A stretch of DNA of 29,352 nucleotides from Anaerolineae bacterium. Lineage in GTDB: Bacteria; Chloroflexota; Anaerolineae; Promineifilales; Promineifilaceae. The DNA is taken from positions 1 through 29,352 of the forward strand of contig JANQGC010000080.1 in assembly GCA_028277515.1 (NCBI GenBank), read 5' to 3'. Position numbers and translations under genes: made by a program. This document shows positions 22,987-28,981 of this stretch, piece by piece. The notes under the pieces were generated by a model, which did not search any database, was not told the DNA's origin, and worked only from the letters and a program-made list of their open reading frames with translations. How positions within the stretch are numbered: position 1 is the first letter of the stretch; every line of letters begins with the position of its first letter.

Positions 22987-23015
22987 GTGACAGTCACCTT
23001 TGAGGTGACTGTCAC
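22987..23015. repeat. Paired GTGAC-N-GTCAC palindromes, locus 3
   Basis: GTGACAGTCACCT (22987-22999) and AGGTGACTGTCAC (23003-23015) form a 13-bp perfect stem with a 3-base loop. Palindrome centres are 18 bp apart, as at 1496-1524. The AAGGA ribosome site of the oxidoreductase gene begins four bases after the right arm, so the element could act as a translational or transcriptional control site. The outer pair differs from locus 1 (CCT/AGG here, CTT/AAG there), with pairing preserved. Confidence 0.8.
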
Positions 23016-23029
23016 TTAAAGGATTAATT

Positions 23030-24040
23030 ATGGTTGTCAAACTCGCTTTTACCGGAACCGGCTACATATCCAGGGTTCACGCTGCCGCCGCACAGCAACT
23101 TGACGACGTGGAAATTTCGGCCGTGGTCAACCACCGCCCAGAATCAAGAGAGGCGTTTGTCGCGACATTCAACGTCCCGCGCCAATATGAAACGATTGAG
23201 GAGCTGCTCGCTGATGGTGATATAGATGCTGTGAGCATCAACACCCCCAATTATTTGCATGCCCCGCAAGCGATTGCCGCACTGAATGCAAGGGTGCATG
23301 TGCTGGTGGAGAAACCGATGGCTATGAACGCGGCCGAAGCGCGGGAGATGAACGCCGCCGCGGCCGATTCAAACAGCTTGCTCATGGTGGCGCACTGCTG
23401 GCGCTTTGACGAGGAAGTGCTGTGGCTGAAGGAAAATGTCAGTCGCATCGGACAGGTTATCCGCACCAAGGGTTACGGCGTGCATGCCAATTGGGGGCCG
23501 GGCGGCTGGTTCACCCAGGCGCAATATGCCGGCGGTGGCGCGCTGGCCGATATGGGGATTCATGCCCTGGACACCGCGCGCTTCCTGTTGGGCGACCCGC
23601 TGCCGGCGTCGGTTTACGCTCAAATTGGCACCCATTACGGTGATTATGATGTTGATGATACCGGGGTTATCCTTGTCAACTGGGATAACAGTGTGACCAG
23701 TATCTTTGAGTCCGGTTGGTGGCAGCCACACATGGACGGTCCGGAGGCATCGACGCAGCTTTACGGCCGTAAAGGATTTGCTGAACTGTTTCCTACCCAT
23801 CTCGCTTTGCCCAATCGGCAAACGGAGACAATTGAGGCCGTTGATCCCGGTTTTGAACACCCGCGTCCGGAGCACTGCCCGCAAAGCATGTATGACCGGC
23901 AGCTTGCTTATTTTATTGAATGCATTAGAGACAGTAAGACGCCCGTTCCCGGTGGTCGGGAGGGATTGGTCAATATGCAGATTGTGGATGCGGCTTATGA
24001 AAGCTCGCGGAGTGGTGATGTCGTTGAAATTGTGGTGTAA
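23030..24040 (+). CDS. Gfo/Idh/MocA family NAD(P)-dependent oxidoreductase
   Basis: A 336-residue dehydrogenase with an N-terminal Rossmann domain (TGTGYI at 8-13) and the family signature EKPMAMN at 94-100. The C-terminal domain carries the catalytic DMGIHALD (174-181), with His178 the likely acid/base. Such enzymes oxidise or reduce ring hydroxyls of sugars and inositols, often at C3 of glycosides or on cyclitols. The start has AAGGA six bases upstream. It stands between the EgsA-like gene and the repeat island that precedes the DUF1786 gene. In this set it may supply or remove a keto group on the sugar ring; that is inference. Confidence 0.94.
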   Translation: MVVKLAFTGTGYISRVHAAAAQQLDDVEISAVVNHRPESREAFVATFNVPRQYETIEELLADGDIDAVSINTPNYLHAPQAIAALNARVHVLVEKPMAMNAAEAREMNAAAADSNSLLMVAHCWRFDEEVLWLKENVSRIGQVIRTKGYGVHANWGPGGWFTQAQYAGGGALADMGIHALDTARFLLGDPLPASVYAQIGTHYGDYDVDDTGVILVNWDNSVTSIFESGWWQPHMDGPEASTQLYGRKGFAELFPTHLALPNRQTETIEAVDPGFEHPRPEHCPQSMYDRQLAYFIECIRDSKTPVPGGREGLVNMQIVDAAYESSRSGDVVEIVV

Positions 24041-24073
24041 GCTTTTTAAGTACAAAAAACTTCATTTTAACGA

Positions 24074-24290
24074 TTGTCATTTCGAGAAACACCACATCGC
24101 AAGCTCTGTTCTATGAGTAAAGAAACTGTACATGTCATCCCGAGGGGACCGAGGGATCTGGCTCTCGACCGGCGAAAGATTCCTCGGAAGACCTCGGAAT
24201 GACAATTGGTGAAGGTTTGCTTCTTAGCAGCGAAGCGAGAAATCTCTCGAGAGATACATCGACAAGCTCAGGATAGGTCTGGAAAAGTAG
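24074..24290. repeat. Dispersed palindromic repeat island (TGTCATCCCGAG type)
   Basis: The spacer 24041-24404 contains a long imperfect hairpin: TGTCATCCCGAGG (24133-24145) with CCTCGGAATGACA (24192-24204), and inside it CCGAGGGATCT (24149-24159) with AGATTCCTCGG (24177-24187). A related half-element TGTCATTTCGAG starts at 24075, and TCTCTCGAGAGA at 24243-24254 is a perfect palindrome. Repeats of this type are scattered between genes of many environmental bacteria. No transposase or flanking duplication is evident. Confidence 0.7.
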
Positions 24291-24312
24291 TTCTACAGTA
24301 TTGGTGTTTGAT

Positions 24313-24396
24313 ATGAAGATTGGCATTGTAGGCGGGACGGGAAATATTAGCGAGAGCATTGTCCGCCTGGCGCTGCGGCAAGGTCATGTGGGATAA
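24313..24396 (+). pseudogene. Remnant of an NAD-dependent epimerase/dehydratase gene (N-terminus only)
   Basis: An open frame of 27 codons reads MKIGIVGGTGNISESIVRLA, then LRQGHVG and a TAA. The GGTGNIS glycine motif and following helix are the start of an extended short-chain dehydrogenase (NAD-epimerase) of sugar metabolism, normally about 300 residues long. The rest of the gene is absent: the DUF1786 gene begins nine bases later. A deletion that fused the stub to the next gene is the simplest reading. No clear ribosome site remains. It sits directly after the palindromic repeat island, which may have mediated the loss. Confidence 0.7.
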
Positions 24397-24404
24397 ATGA
24401 TTAG

Positions 24405-25541
24405 ATGAAAATTCTTTGTGTTGATGTAGGAACGGGCACGCAGGATATCTTGCTGTATGACACCAACCTGCACCCGGAAAATGCCTTCAAACTGGTGGTG
24501 CCGTCGCCGACGATGATCGTGCGCCGGCGGCTGCAAGCGGCCACCCGCGCCGGGCAGGCGGTGCTGCTGACCGGGCTGACGATGGGCGGCGGTCCCAGCC
24601 ATTGGGCGGCCGAAAATCATTTGCAGGCCGGCTATGATTTATTCGCCACGCCTACTGCCGCCCGTTCGTTCAATGATGACCTGGATTATTTACAGGAGCA
24701 GGGTATTCAACTGGTCAGCGACGAGGAAGCCACCAACATGAGCGAGGATGTGCTGCATTTGTCGCTGCGTGATTTTGATTATGGAGCCATTCACCGCGCG
24801 TTGATGGCGTTTGGTGTGTCGTTAAATGATGTGGCGGCGGTGGCGGTAGCCGTGTTCGATCATGGCAATGCCCCGCCGGATGTGTCCGACCGCAAATTTC
24901 GCTTTGATTATATCGCTCGCCGATTGCAGCAGAACCGGCAGTTAGCGACGTTCGCTTTCCACGCGGCCGATATTCCGCCGATCATGACCCGCATGAAGGC
25001 TGTAGCCCGATCGGCCGGTGATGTTGATGTGCCGCTGATTTTGATGGACACGGCTCCGGCGGCGATTGCCGGTGCGCTGCTTGATGGTCAGGTGAACGGC
25101 CGATCTCGATTGCTGGTGGCCAACGTCGGTAACTTGCACACGCTGGCTTTCCGCATGGGTCCGGATGGGATCGAAGGCAGTTTTGAGCACCATACCGGAA
25201 TGTTGAACCGGGAAAAAATGGATAGATTATTGGAGTCATTGGCGGCAGGCACATTGAAAAACGAGGATGTTTTCAACGATCACGGACATGGGGCGATTAT
25301 TTTGCGTGAACAGCCCTATGTTATCCCGGATGACGGATTTGGTGTGGCGGTGATTGGGCCGCGGCGGGGTTTGATGGATGGCTCGGATCTTCGCCCATAT
25401 TTCGCCACGCCATTTGGTGATATGATGATGGCCGGTTGTTTTGGCCTGCTGACCGGCGTTGCTGATCGGATACCTGAACTGCGATGGCCGATTTGGGATT
25501 CTTTCAGTGGTGAGACAGGACGGCCGCCGTGGGAGTTGTGA
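24405..25541 (+). CDS. DUF1786 family protein (ASKHA-like, function unknown)
   Basis: A 378-residue protein that I recognise as DUF1786, sometimes mislabelled in databases as a pyruvate-formate-lyase-activating enzyme. The start MKILCVDVGTGTQDILLYDT resembles the phosphate-1 loop of actin-like/sugar-kinase folds. TMGGGPSHWAAE, VAVFDHGNAP, LILMDTAPAAIAGALLD and LVANVGNLHTLAF look like later nucleotide-binding or metal-binding blocks. There are no radical-SAM cysteines, so an activase role is unsupported. Its position between dehydrogenase and GH4/kinase genes suggests a sugar-related phosphotransfer or hydrolysis. The start is inferred from the N-terminal motif; no strong ribosome site is visible. 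Confidence 0.75.
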   Translation: MKILCVDVGTGTQDILLYDTNLHPENAFKLVVPSPTMIVRRRLQAATRAGQAVLLTGLTMGGGPSHWAAENHLQAGYDLFATPTAARSFNDDLDYLQEQGIQLVSDEEATNMSEDVLHLSLRDFDYGAIHRALMAFGVSLNDVAAVAVAVFDHGNAPPDVSDRKFRFDYIARRLQQNRQLATFAFHAADIPPIMTRMKAVARSAGDVDVPLILMDTAPAAIAGALLDGQVNGRSRLLVANVGNLHTLAFRMGPDGIEGSFEHHTGMLNREKMDRLLESLAAGTLKNEDVFNDHGHGAIILREQPYVIPDDGFGVAVIGPRRGLMDGSDLRPYFATPFGDMMMAGCFGLLTGVADRIPELRWPIWDSFSGETGRPPWEL

Positions 25542-25548
25542 ACTGTAG

Positions 25549-25620
25549 CGCGATTTGTTAAATCGCGAAGTGTCGATTTGCCAAATCGACCTCAATTGTA
25601 GCGTGATTTGGTAAATCGCG
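25549..25620. repeat. Three GATTT-NNN-AAATC hairpins
   Basis: Three 19-nt hairpins lie at 25549-25567 (CGCGATTT/AAATCGCG), 25572-25590 (GTCGATTT/AAATCGAC) and 25602-25620 (CGTGATTT/AAATCGCG, with one G-T pair). Each has a 3-base loop. The outer stem bases differ but change together, while the GATTT/AAATC core is fixed. The first and third are both preceded by TGTAG. They fill the spacer before the second beta-type GH4 gene. Two more copies lie at 27965-28014. Confidence 0.85.
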
Positions 25621-25631
25621 GCAGGTAAATT

Positions 25632-26918
25632 ATGAAAGTTGCTGTTTTTGGTGGGGGTTCCAGCTATACGCCGGAACTGGTGAATGGTTTTTTAGAGCGG
25701 GTCGATCAATTCCCGGTTACTGAACTGTGGCTGATGGATATTCTGCCCAGGCGATTGGAGGTGGTCGGCCGTTTCGCCCAGCGTATGGTCGCCGCCAGAG
25801 GCTCGCCTTTCAAGGTGATTTTATCAACGGTTCAAGAGGATGCTCTGCACGATGCTGATTATGTGACAACCCAACTGCGCGTCGGCTGGATGCAGGCGCG
25901 GCGCGAAGATGAATATTTGGGCCGCCGGCATGGCCTGATTGGCCAGGAGACGACGGGCATTGGCGGCATGGCCAAGGCGCTGCGCACGATTCCCGTCATT
26001 TTGCGCATTGCCGAAGATATGCAGCGCCTATCCAAACCGGGCGCGCCGCTGATCAACTTTACCAACCCGGCGGGATTGGTGACCCAGGCCCTGGTCAATT
26101 ACGTCCCTGAAGTGACGGCTGTCGGCGTCTGCAACGCTCCTTTCCATATGAAAATGGATGTCCTTGAAGGGCTGGCCGAAATGGGCATTGAGGTGGAGCC
26201 ACGCCGGGCGCAGCTTGATACATTGGGCTTGAATCACCTGACCTGGCATCGTGGCTTCACAGTTGATGGTGAAGATGTCTGGCCGCGTGTTTTGCAGCAT
26301 TATGTAAATCACCTGCGGGGGGAGAGCGATCCGGAATGGCCACCGGAACTGGTGGAATCGCTGCGTATGATTCCTAATTATTACTTGCAGTATTTTTACT
26401 TCACAGAGCAGAAAGTGGCCGAACAAGAAAAGTGGCCGCCGTCGCGGGCTGAGGAAGTGATGGCCATTGAAGAAGAACTACTAGCCCAATATGCGGAACC
26501 GGATCGGACGGAGCCGCCGGAAAGATTGATGGAGCGTGGCGGCGCTTATTATTCGACCGTGGCGACGCAGCTTCTCAACGCCCATTACAACGATCTGCAT
26601 GAACAGCATGTGGTTAATGTGGCCAACAATGGGGCAGTCTCCGGCTGGCCGGATGAGTGGGTGCTGGAACTGCCCACATTGGTCAGCAAGAGCGGCATTG
26701 AAGCGCTGCCCGCAGAACCGTTGCCGCCGGCGGTTTTTGGACTGATGCAGCAAGTGAAGATGTATGAGTTGCTGACCGTAGAAGCGGCCGTGCATGGCGA
26801 CCGCCAGGCTGCATATCAAGCGCTGCTGGCGCACCCGCTTGGCCCGCCGGCCGATCAGGCTGAGGTGGTATTGGAGGACATGCTGCAAACGCATAAAGGT
26901 TATTTGCCACAGTTTTAG
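25632..26918 (+). CDS. GH4 family 6-phospho-beta-glucosidase-like enzyme
   Basis: A 428-residue GH4 protein. Residues 1-13 (MKVAVFGGGSSYT) are the Rossmann start. HGLIGQETTGIGG (100-112) is the hallmark of the phospho-beta-glucosidase branch. Metal ligands are Cys167 (GVCNAP) and His202 (GLNHLTW), and the likely catalytic Tyr lies in ERGGAYYSTVA. It is paralogous to the GH4 at 12121-13536 but distant and shorter, and here no PTS gene is adjacent. The 6-phosphate could instead come from the BadF-type kinase encoded 57 bases downstream. The ATG has a weak AGGTAA site. Confidence 0.92.
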   Translation: MKVAVFGGGSSYTPELVNGFLERVDQFPVTELWLMDILPRRLEVVGRFAQRMVAARGSPFKVILSTVQEDALHDADYVTTQLRVGWMQARREDEYLGRRHGLIGQETTGIGGMAKALRTIPVILRIAEDMQRLSKPGAPLINFTNPAGLVTQALVNYVPEVTAVGVCNAPFHMKMDVLEGLAEMGIEVEPRRAQLDTLGLNHLTWHRGFTVDGEDVWPRVLQHYVNHLRGESDPEWPPELVESLRMIPNYYLQYFYFTEQKVAEQEKWPPSRAEEVMAIEEELLAQYAEPDRTEPPERLMERGGAYYSTVATQLLNAHYNDLHEQHVVNVANNGAVSGWPDEWVLELPTLVSKSGIEALPAEPLPPAVFGLMQQVKMYELLTVEAAVHGDRQAAYQALLAHPLGPPADQAEVVLEDMLQTHKGYLPQF

Positions 26919-26924
26919 ATTGGT

Positions 26925-26957
26925 AGAGATGCCAACCTTCTCAAAGTTGGCATCTCT
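26925..26957 (+). terminator. Hairpin between GH4 and kinase genes
   Basis: A perfect 12-bp stem, AGAGATGCCAAC (26925-26936) with GTTGGCATCTCT (26946-26957), and a 9-base loop follow the GH4 stop. No T-run comes after it, so it is not a canonical intrinsic terminator; it may stabilise the upstream mRNA or be a dispersed repeat. Confidence 0.5.
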
Positions 26958-26975
26958 GGTTATCAGGTTTCGTTC

Positions 26976-27962
26976 ATGAATTACTTTTTAGGGGTTGATA
27001 TCGGGAATACAAAAAGCCACGCCTTGATCGCCGACCGGAACGGCCGCTGCCTGGGATTTGGCGCTGCCGGGCCGGGAAGTTGGGAAGCAGTGGGCTGGGA
27101 TGATGCCCGGCGCGTCCTGCACCAGATTGTGGATGATGCGCTGCGCGCGGCCGACATCAACCGCGAAGAGATAGGTGGAGCCGGTTTTGGTTATGCCGGA
27201 TATGATTGGCCGGAAGATAGGGCGGGCCACGTGGCCATGATCGAATCTTTAGGTCTGGCGAATGCTCCGTACACCCTGGGCAATGATACCCTGGTTGGGC
27301 TTGTTGCCGGTGCAGAAAAGGGGTGGGGCGTAGTGGTTGTGGCCGGTACGAGCAATAACTGCCGCGGCCGGGATAAATTCGGCCGGGAAGGGCGTATTAC
27401 CGGCAGTGGATCCTGGTTTGGCGAATATGGTGGGGCTATCGAAATTGTCAATAAGGCGATTCAGGCTATCGCCGCCGATTGGACATTCCGCGGGCCGGTG
27501 ACCACCTTGAGCGAGGCTTTTGTGCGGCATGTGGGTGCGGTTGATAAAGTTGATTTGCTGGCCGGCTTGATTCGCGGCCGTTTCCGGATTACAGCAGGGG
27601 ACGCGCCGCTTGTTTTCCAAACGGCGGCTGAAGGAGATGCTGTCGCTCAAACCATTGTTACCTGGGCCGGGGATTCGCTCGGTGGGTTGGCCAATGCGGT
27701 GATCCGCCAGTTGGAGCTGGCCGGTGAGGCCTTTGATGTGGTGTTGTCCGGCAGCTTGTATAAGGGGGGCGAAATGTTAATCGAGCCGATGCAGCGCACG
27801 ATTCATGCCTACGCGCCGCAAGCCAATCTCGTCCGCTTGGTCGCACCACCGGTGATTGGTGGTGTACTGCTGGGTATGGAAGCGGCCGGGTTGTCTATGA
27901 ATGAGGCACGCGCCACGCTGATCAGTTCGGCCGATGAGATGATGGTCCAGCCGGCCGGTTAG
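26976..27962 (+). CDS. BadF/BadG/BcrA/BcrD ATPase family sugar kinase (N-acetylglucosamine kinase-like)
   Basis: A 328-residue ASKHA-fold kinase. Residues 1-17 (MNYFLGVDIGNTKSHAL) hold the phosphate-1 loop, YTLGNDTLVGLVAGA the phosphate-2 region with a catalytic Asp, VVVAGTSNNCRGRDKFGREG the substrate/adenosine block, and GSGSWFGEYGGAI the typical NagK-like follow-up. Relatives phosphorylate N-acetylglucosamine or other amino or keto sugars; the BadF benzoyl-CoA reductase partners and their cysteines are absent. It follows a GH4 of the phospho-beta type, so it may make that enzyme's substrate or salvage the freed sugar. No strong ribosome site is visible. Confidence 0.88.
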   Translation: MNYFLGVDIGNTKSHALIADRNGRCLGFGAAGPGSWEAVGWDDARRVLHQIVDDALRAADINREEIGGAGFGYAGYDWPEDRAGHVAMIESLGLANAPYTLGNDTLVGLVAGAEKGWGVVVVAGTSNNCRGRDKFGREGRITGSGSWFGEYGGAIEIVNKAIQAIAADWTFRGPVTTLSEAFVRHVGAVDKVDLLAGLIRGRFRITAGDAPLVFQTAAEGDAVAQTIVTWAGDSLGGLANAVIRQLELAGEAFDVVLSGSLYKGGEMLIEPMQRTIHAYAPQANLVRLVAPPVIGGVLLGMEAAGLSMNEARATLISSADEMMVQPAG

Positions 27963-27964
27963 TC

Positions 27965-28014
27965 GGGCAATTTGCCAAATCGCCCACTATTTTTAGGCGA
28001 TTTAGCAAATCGCC
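27965..28014. repeat. Two more GATTT-NNN-AAATC hairpins
   Basis: Copies at 27965-27985 (GGGCAATTT/AAATCGCCC, one A-C mismatch) and 27996-28014 (GGCGATTT/AAATCGCC) occupy the spacer between the kinase and creatininase-like genes. They share the core and 3-base loop of the hairpins at 25549-25620 but have different, mostly complementary outer stems. Confidence 0.82.
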
Positions 28015-28032
28015 CAACAGGTGGAAAATATT

Positions 28033-28845
28033 ATGCAGTGGGAACAATTGACATCAGCAGAATTTGAAGAAGCGGTGCGCCAATGCGGGGGTGTAGGCAT
28101 TATTCCCATCGGCGTACTGGAAGCGCATGCCTCGCATTTGCCATTGGGCACGGATATGTTCACGGCACACTTTGTGGCTTGCGGCGCGGCCGAACAGGAA
28201 ACGGCGATCGTTTTCCCGCCGTATCCGTTCAGCATTAATCATGAAACGGCGCATCTGCCGGGCGGCCTGGTGATCAATCGGGATTTAGCGTTTGCTTTGC
28301 TGGAAAATATTTGTGACGAGATGCATCGCAATGGGATTTACAAAATCATCTTGATCAGCGGGCATGGTGGCAATCGCAATTTCTTACCATTGTTCGTACA
28401 AACGCTGCCGGAGAAAGCCAGGGAGTATGTGGTCTATTATGCCGATCTGCCGGTTGTGCCGGAAGATGAGACGCTGTTAGACCACCCGGAAATTGGACAT
28501 GCCTGTGAGGCGGAGACAAGCATGATGCGTCACATCAATGACGGATTGGTGAAGATGGACCGGGTGCCACCTAAACCCTTCACCAGCCTGGATCGGCTGC
28601 ATGCAGTAGTCGATGCCGGGGGTTATACCCAGGTGGATTGGTATGCTCTCTATCCGCATATGTATGTTGGAGATGCGCACAAAGCGACGGCCGAAAAAGG
28701 AGAAAAGATGCTCGACTTCCGGATTGGCCTACTGGTGGAACTCATCCAGGCGGTGAAAGCGGATAATGTTTCTCCGGCGCTCGTGGCGGAATTTAATCAA
28801 AGGCAGGCGAAACCGGATGCACCGGGGTTTTGGAGTGAGCAGTGA
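28033..28845 (+). CDS. Creatininase-family metal-dependent amidohydrolase/hydrolase
   Basis: A 270-residue member of the creatininase family. The metal-binding signature is LEAHASHLPLGTD (29-41), giving Glu30, His32 and Asp41, with His111 in ISGHGGNRN and a Glu in GHACEAETSMM completing the two-metal site. The usual G after the first His is Ala. Besides creatinine, family members open cyclic amides, FAPy and, in inositol catabolism of Thermotoga, a cyclitol diketone. The ATG at 28033 follows AGGTGG by eight bases; a GTG at 28021 is also in frame. The stop codon lies inside a short AGTGAGCAG repeat. In this sugar cluster a ring-opening role on a keto-sugar or cyclitol is more likely than creatinine use. 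Confidence 0.9.
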   Translation: MQWEQLTSAEFEEAVRQCGGVGIIPIGVLEAHASHLPLGTDMFTAHFVACGAAEQETAIVFPPYPFSINHETAHLPGGLVINRDLAFALLENICDEMHRNGIYKIILISGHGGNRNFLPLFVQTLPEKAREYVVYYADLPVVPEDETLLDHPEIGHACEAETSMMRHINDGLVKMDRVPPKPFTSLDRLHAVVDAGGYTQVDWYALYPHMYVGDAHKATAEKGEKMLDFRIGLLVELIQAVKADNVSPALVAEFNQRQAKPDAPGFWSEQ

Positions 28846-28879
28846 GACAGTAGACAGTGAGCAGTGGATCAGTGAGCAG
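28834..28879. repeat. AGTGAGCAG short repeat at the end of the creatininase-like gene
   Basis: AGTGAGCAG occurs three times, at 28834-28842, 28856-28864 and 28871-28879, with degenerate copies between. The first copy encodes the last residues (SEQ) of the preceding protein, so repeat sequence has become its C-terminus. Confidence 0.65.
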
Positions 28880-28881
28880 AT

Positions 28882-28933
28882 GGTTTGTAGTGACCGCTTC
28901 AGCGTTTATTGGCTAAAGCCGATACTATAAACC
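28882..28933. repeat. Cloverleaf-like (three-way junction) inverted repeat
   Basis: Outer arms GGTTTGTAGT (28882-28891) and ACTATAAACC (28924-28933) pair with one G-T. Between them are two tiny hairpins, CGCT-TC-AGCG (28895-28904) and GGCT-AA-AGCC (28911-28920). The shape is a three-way junction and probably belongs to a dispersed intergenic repeat family. It is not a tRNA. Confidence 0.6.
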
Positions 28934-28981
28934 GTCAAAATATTTTTGAGATAGTAAGCGATAAAAAGGAGTAAGGAAACC

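Noticed and set aside
23369..24055. A 228-codon minus-strand frame opposite the Gfo/Idh gene
   Set aside because: It is a shadow of the oxidoreductase, which has a clear start site and family motifs; the antisense product has no recognisable domain.
25549..25620. Possible short CRISPR-like array
   Set aside because: The three repeats are self-complementary 19-mers with outer bases that differ, the gaps are 4 and 11 bases, and there are no unique spacers of regular length or cas genes.
26976..27962. Benzoyl-CoA reductase or hydroxyacyl-CoA dehydratase activator
   Set aside because: The protein belongs to the BadF superfamily but lacks the bridging cysteines for a 4Fe-4S cluster and has the NagK-type GTSNNCRGRD block; sugar kinase fits the context.
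28882..28933. tRNA-like cloverleaf
   Set aside because: It is only 52 bases long, with two small hairpins and no anticodon loop, T-loop or CCA-end features.
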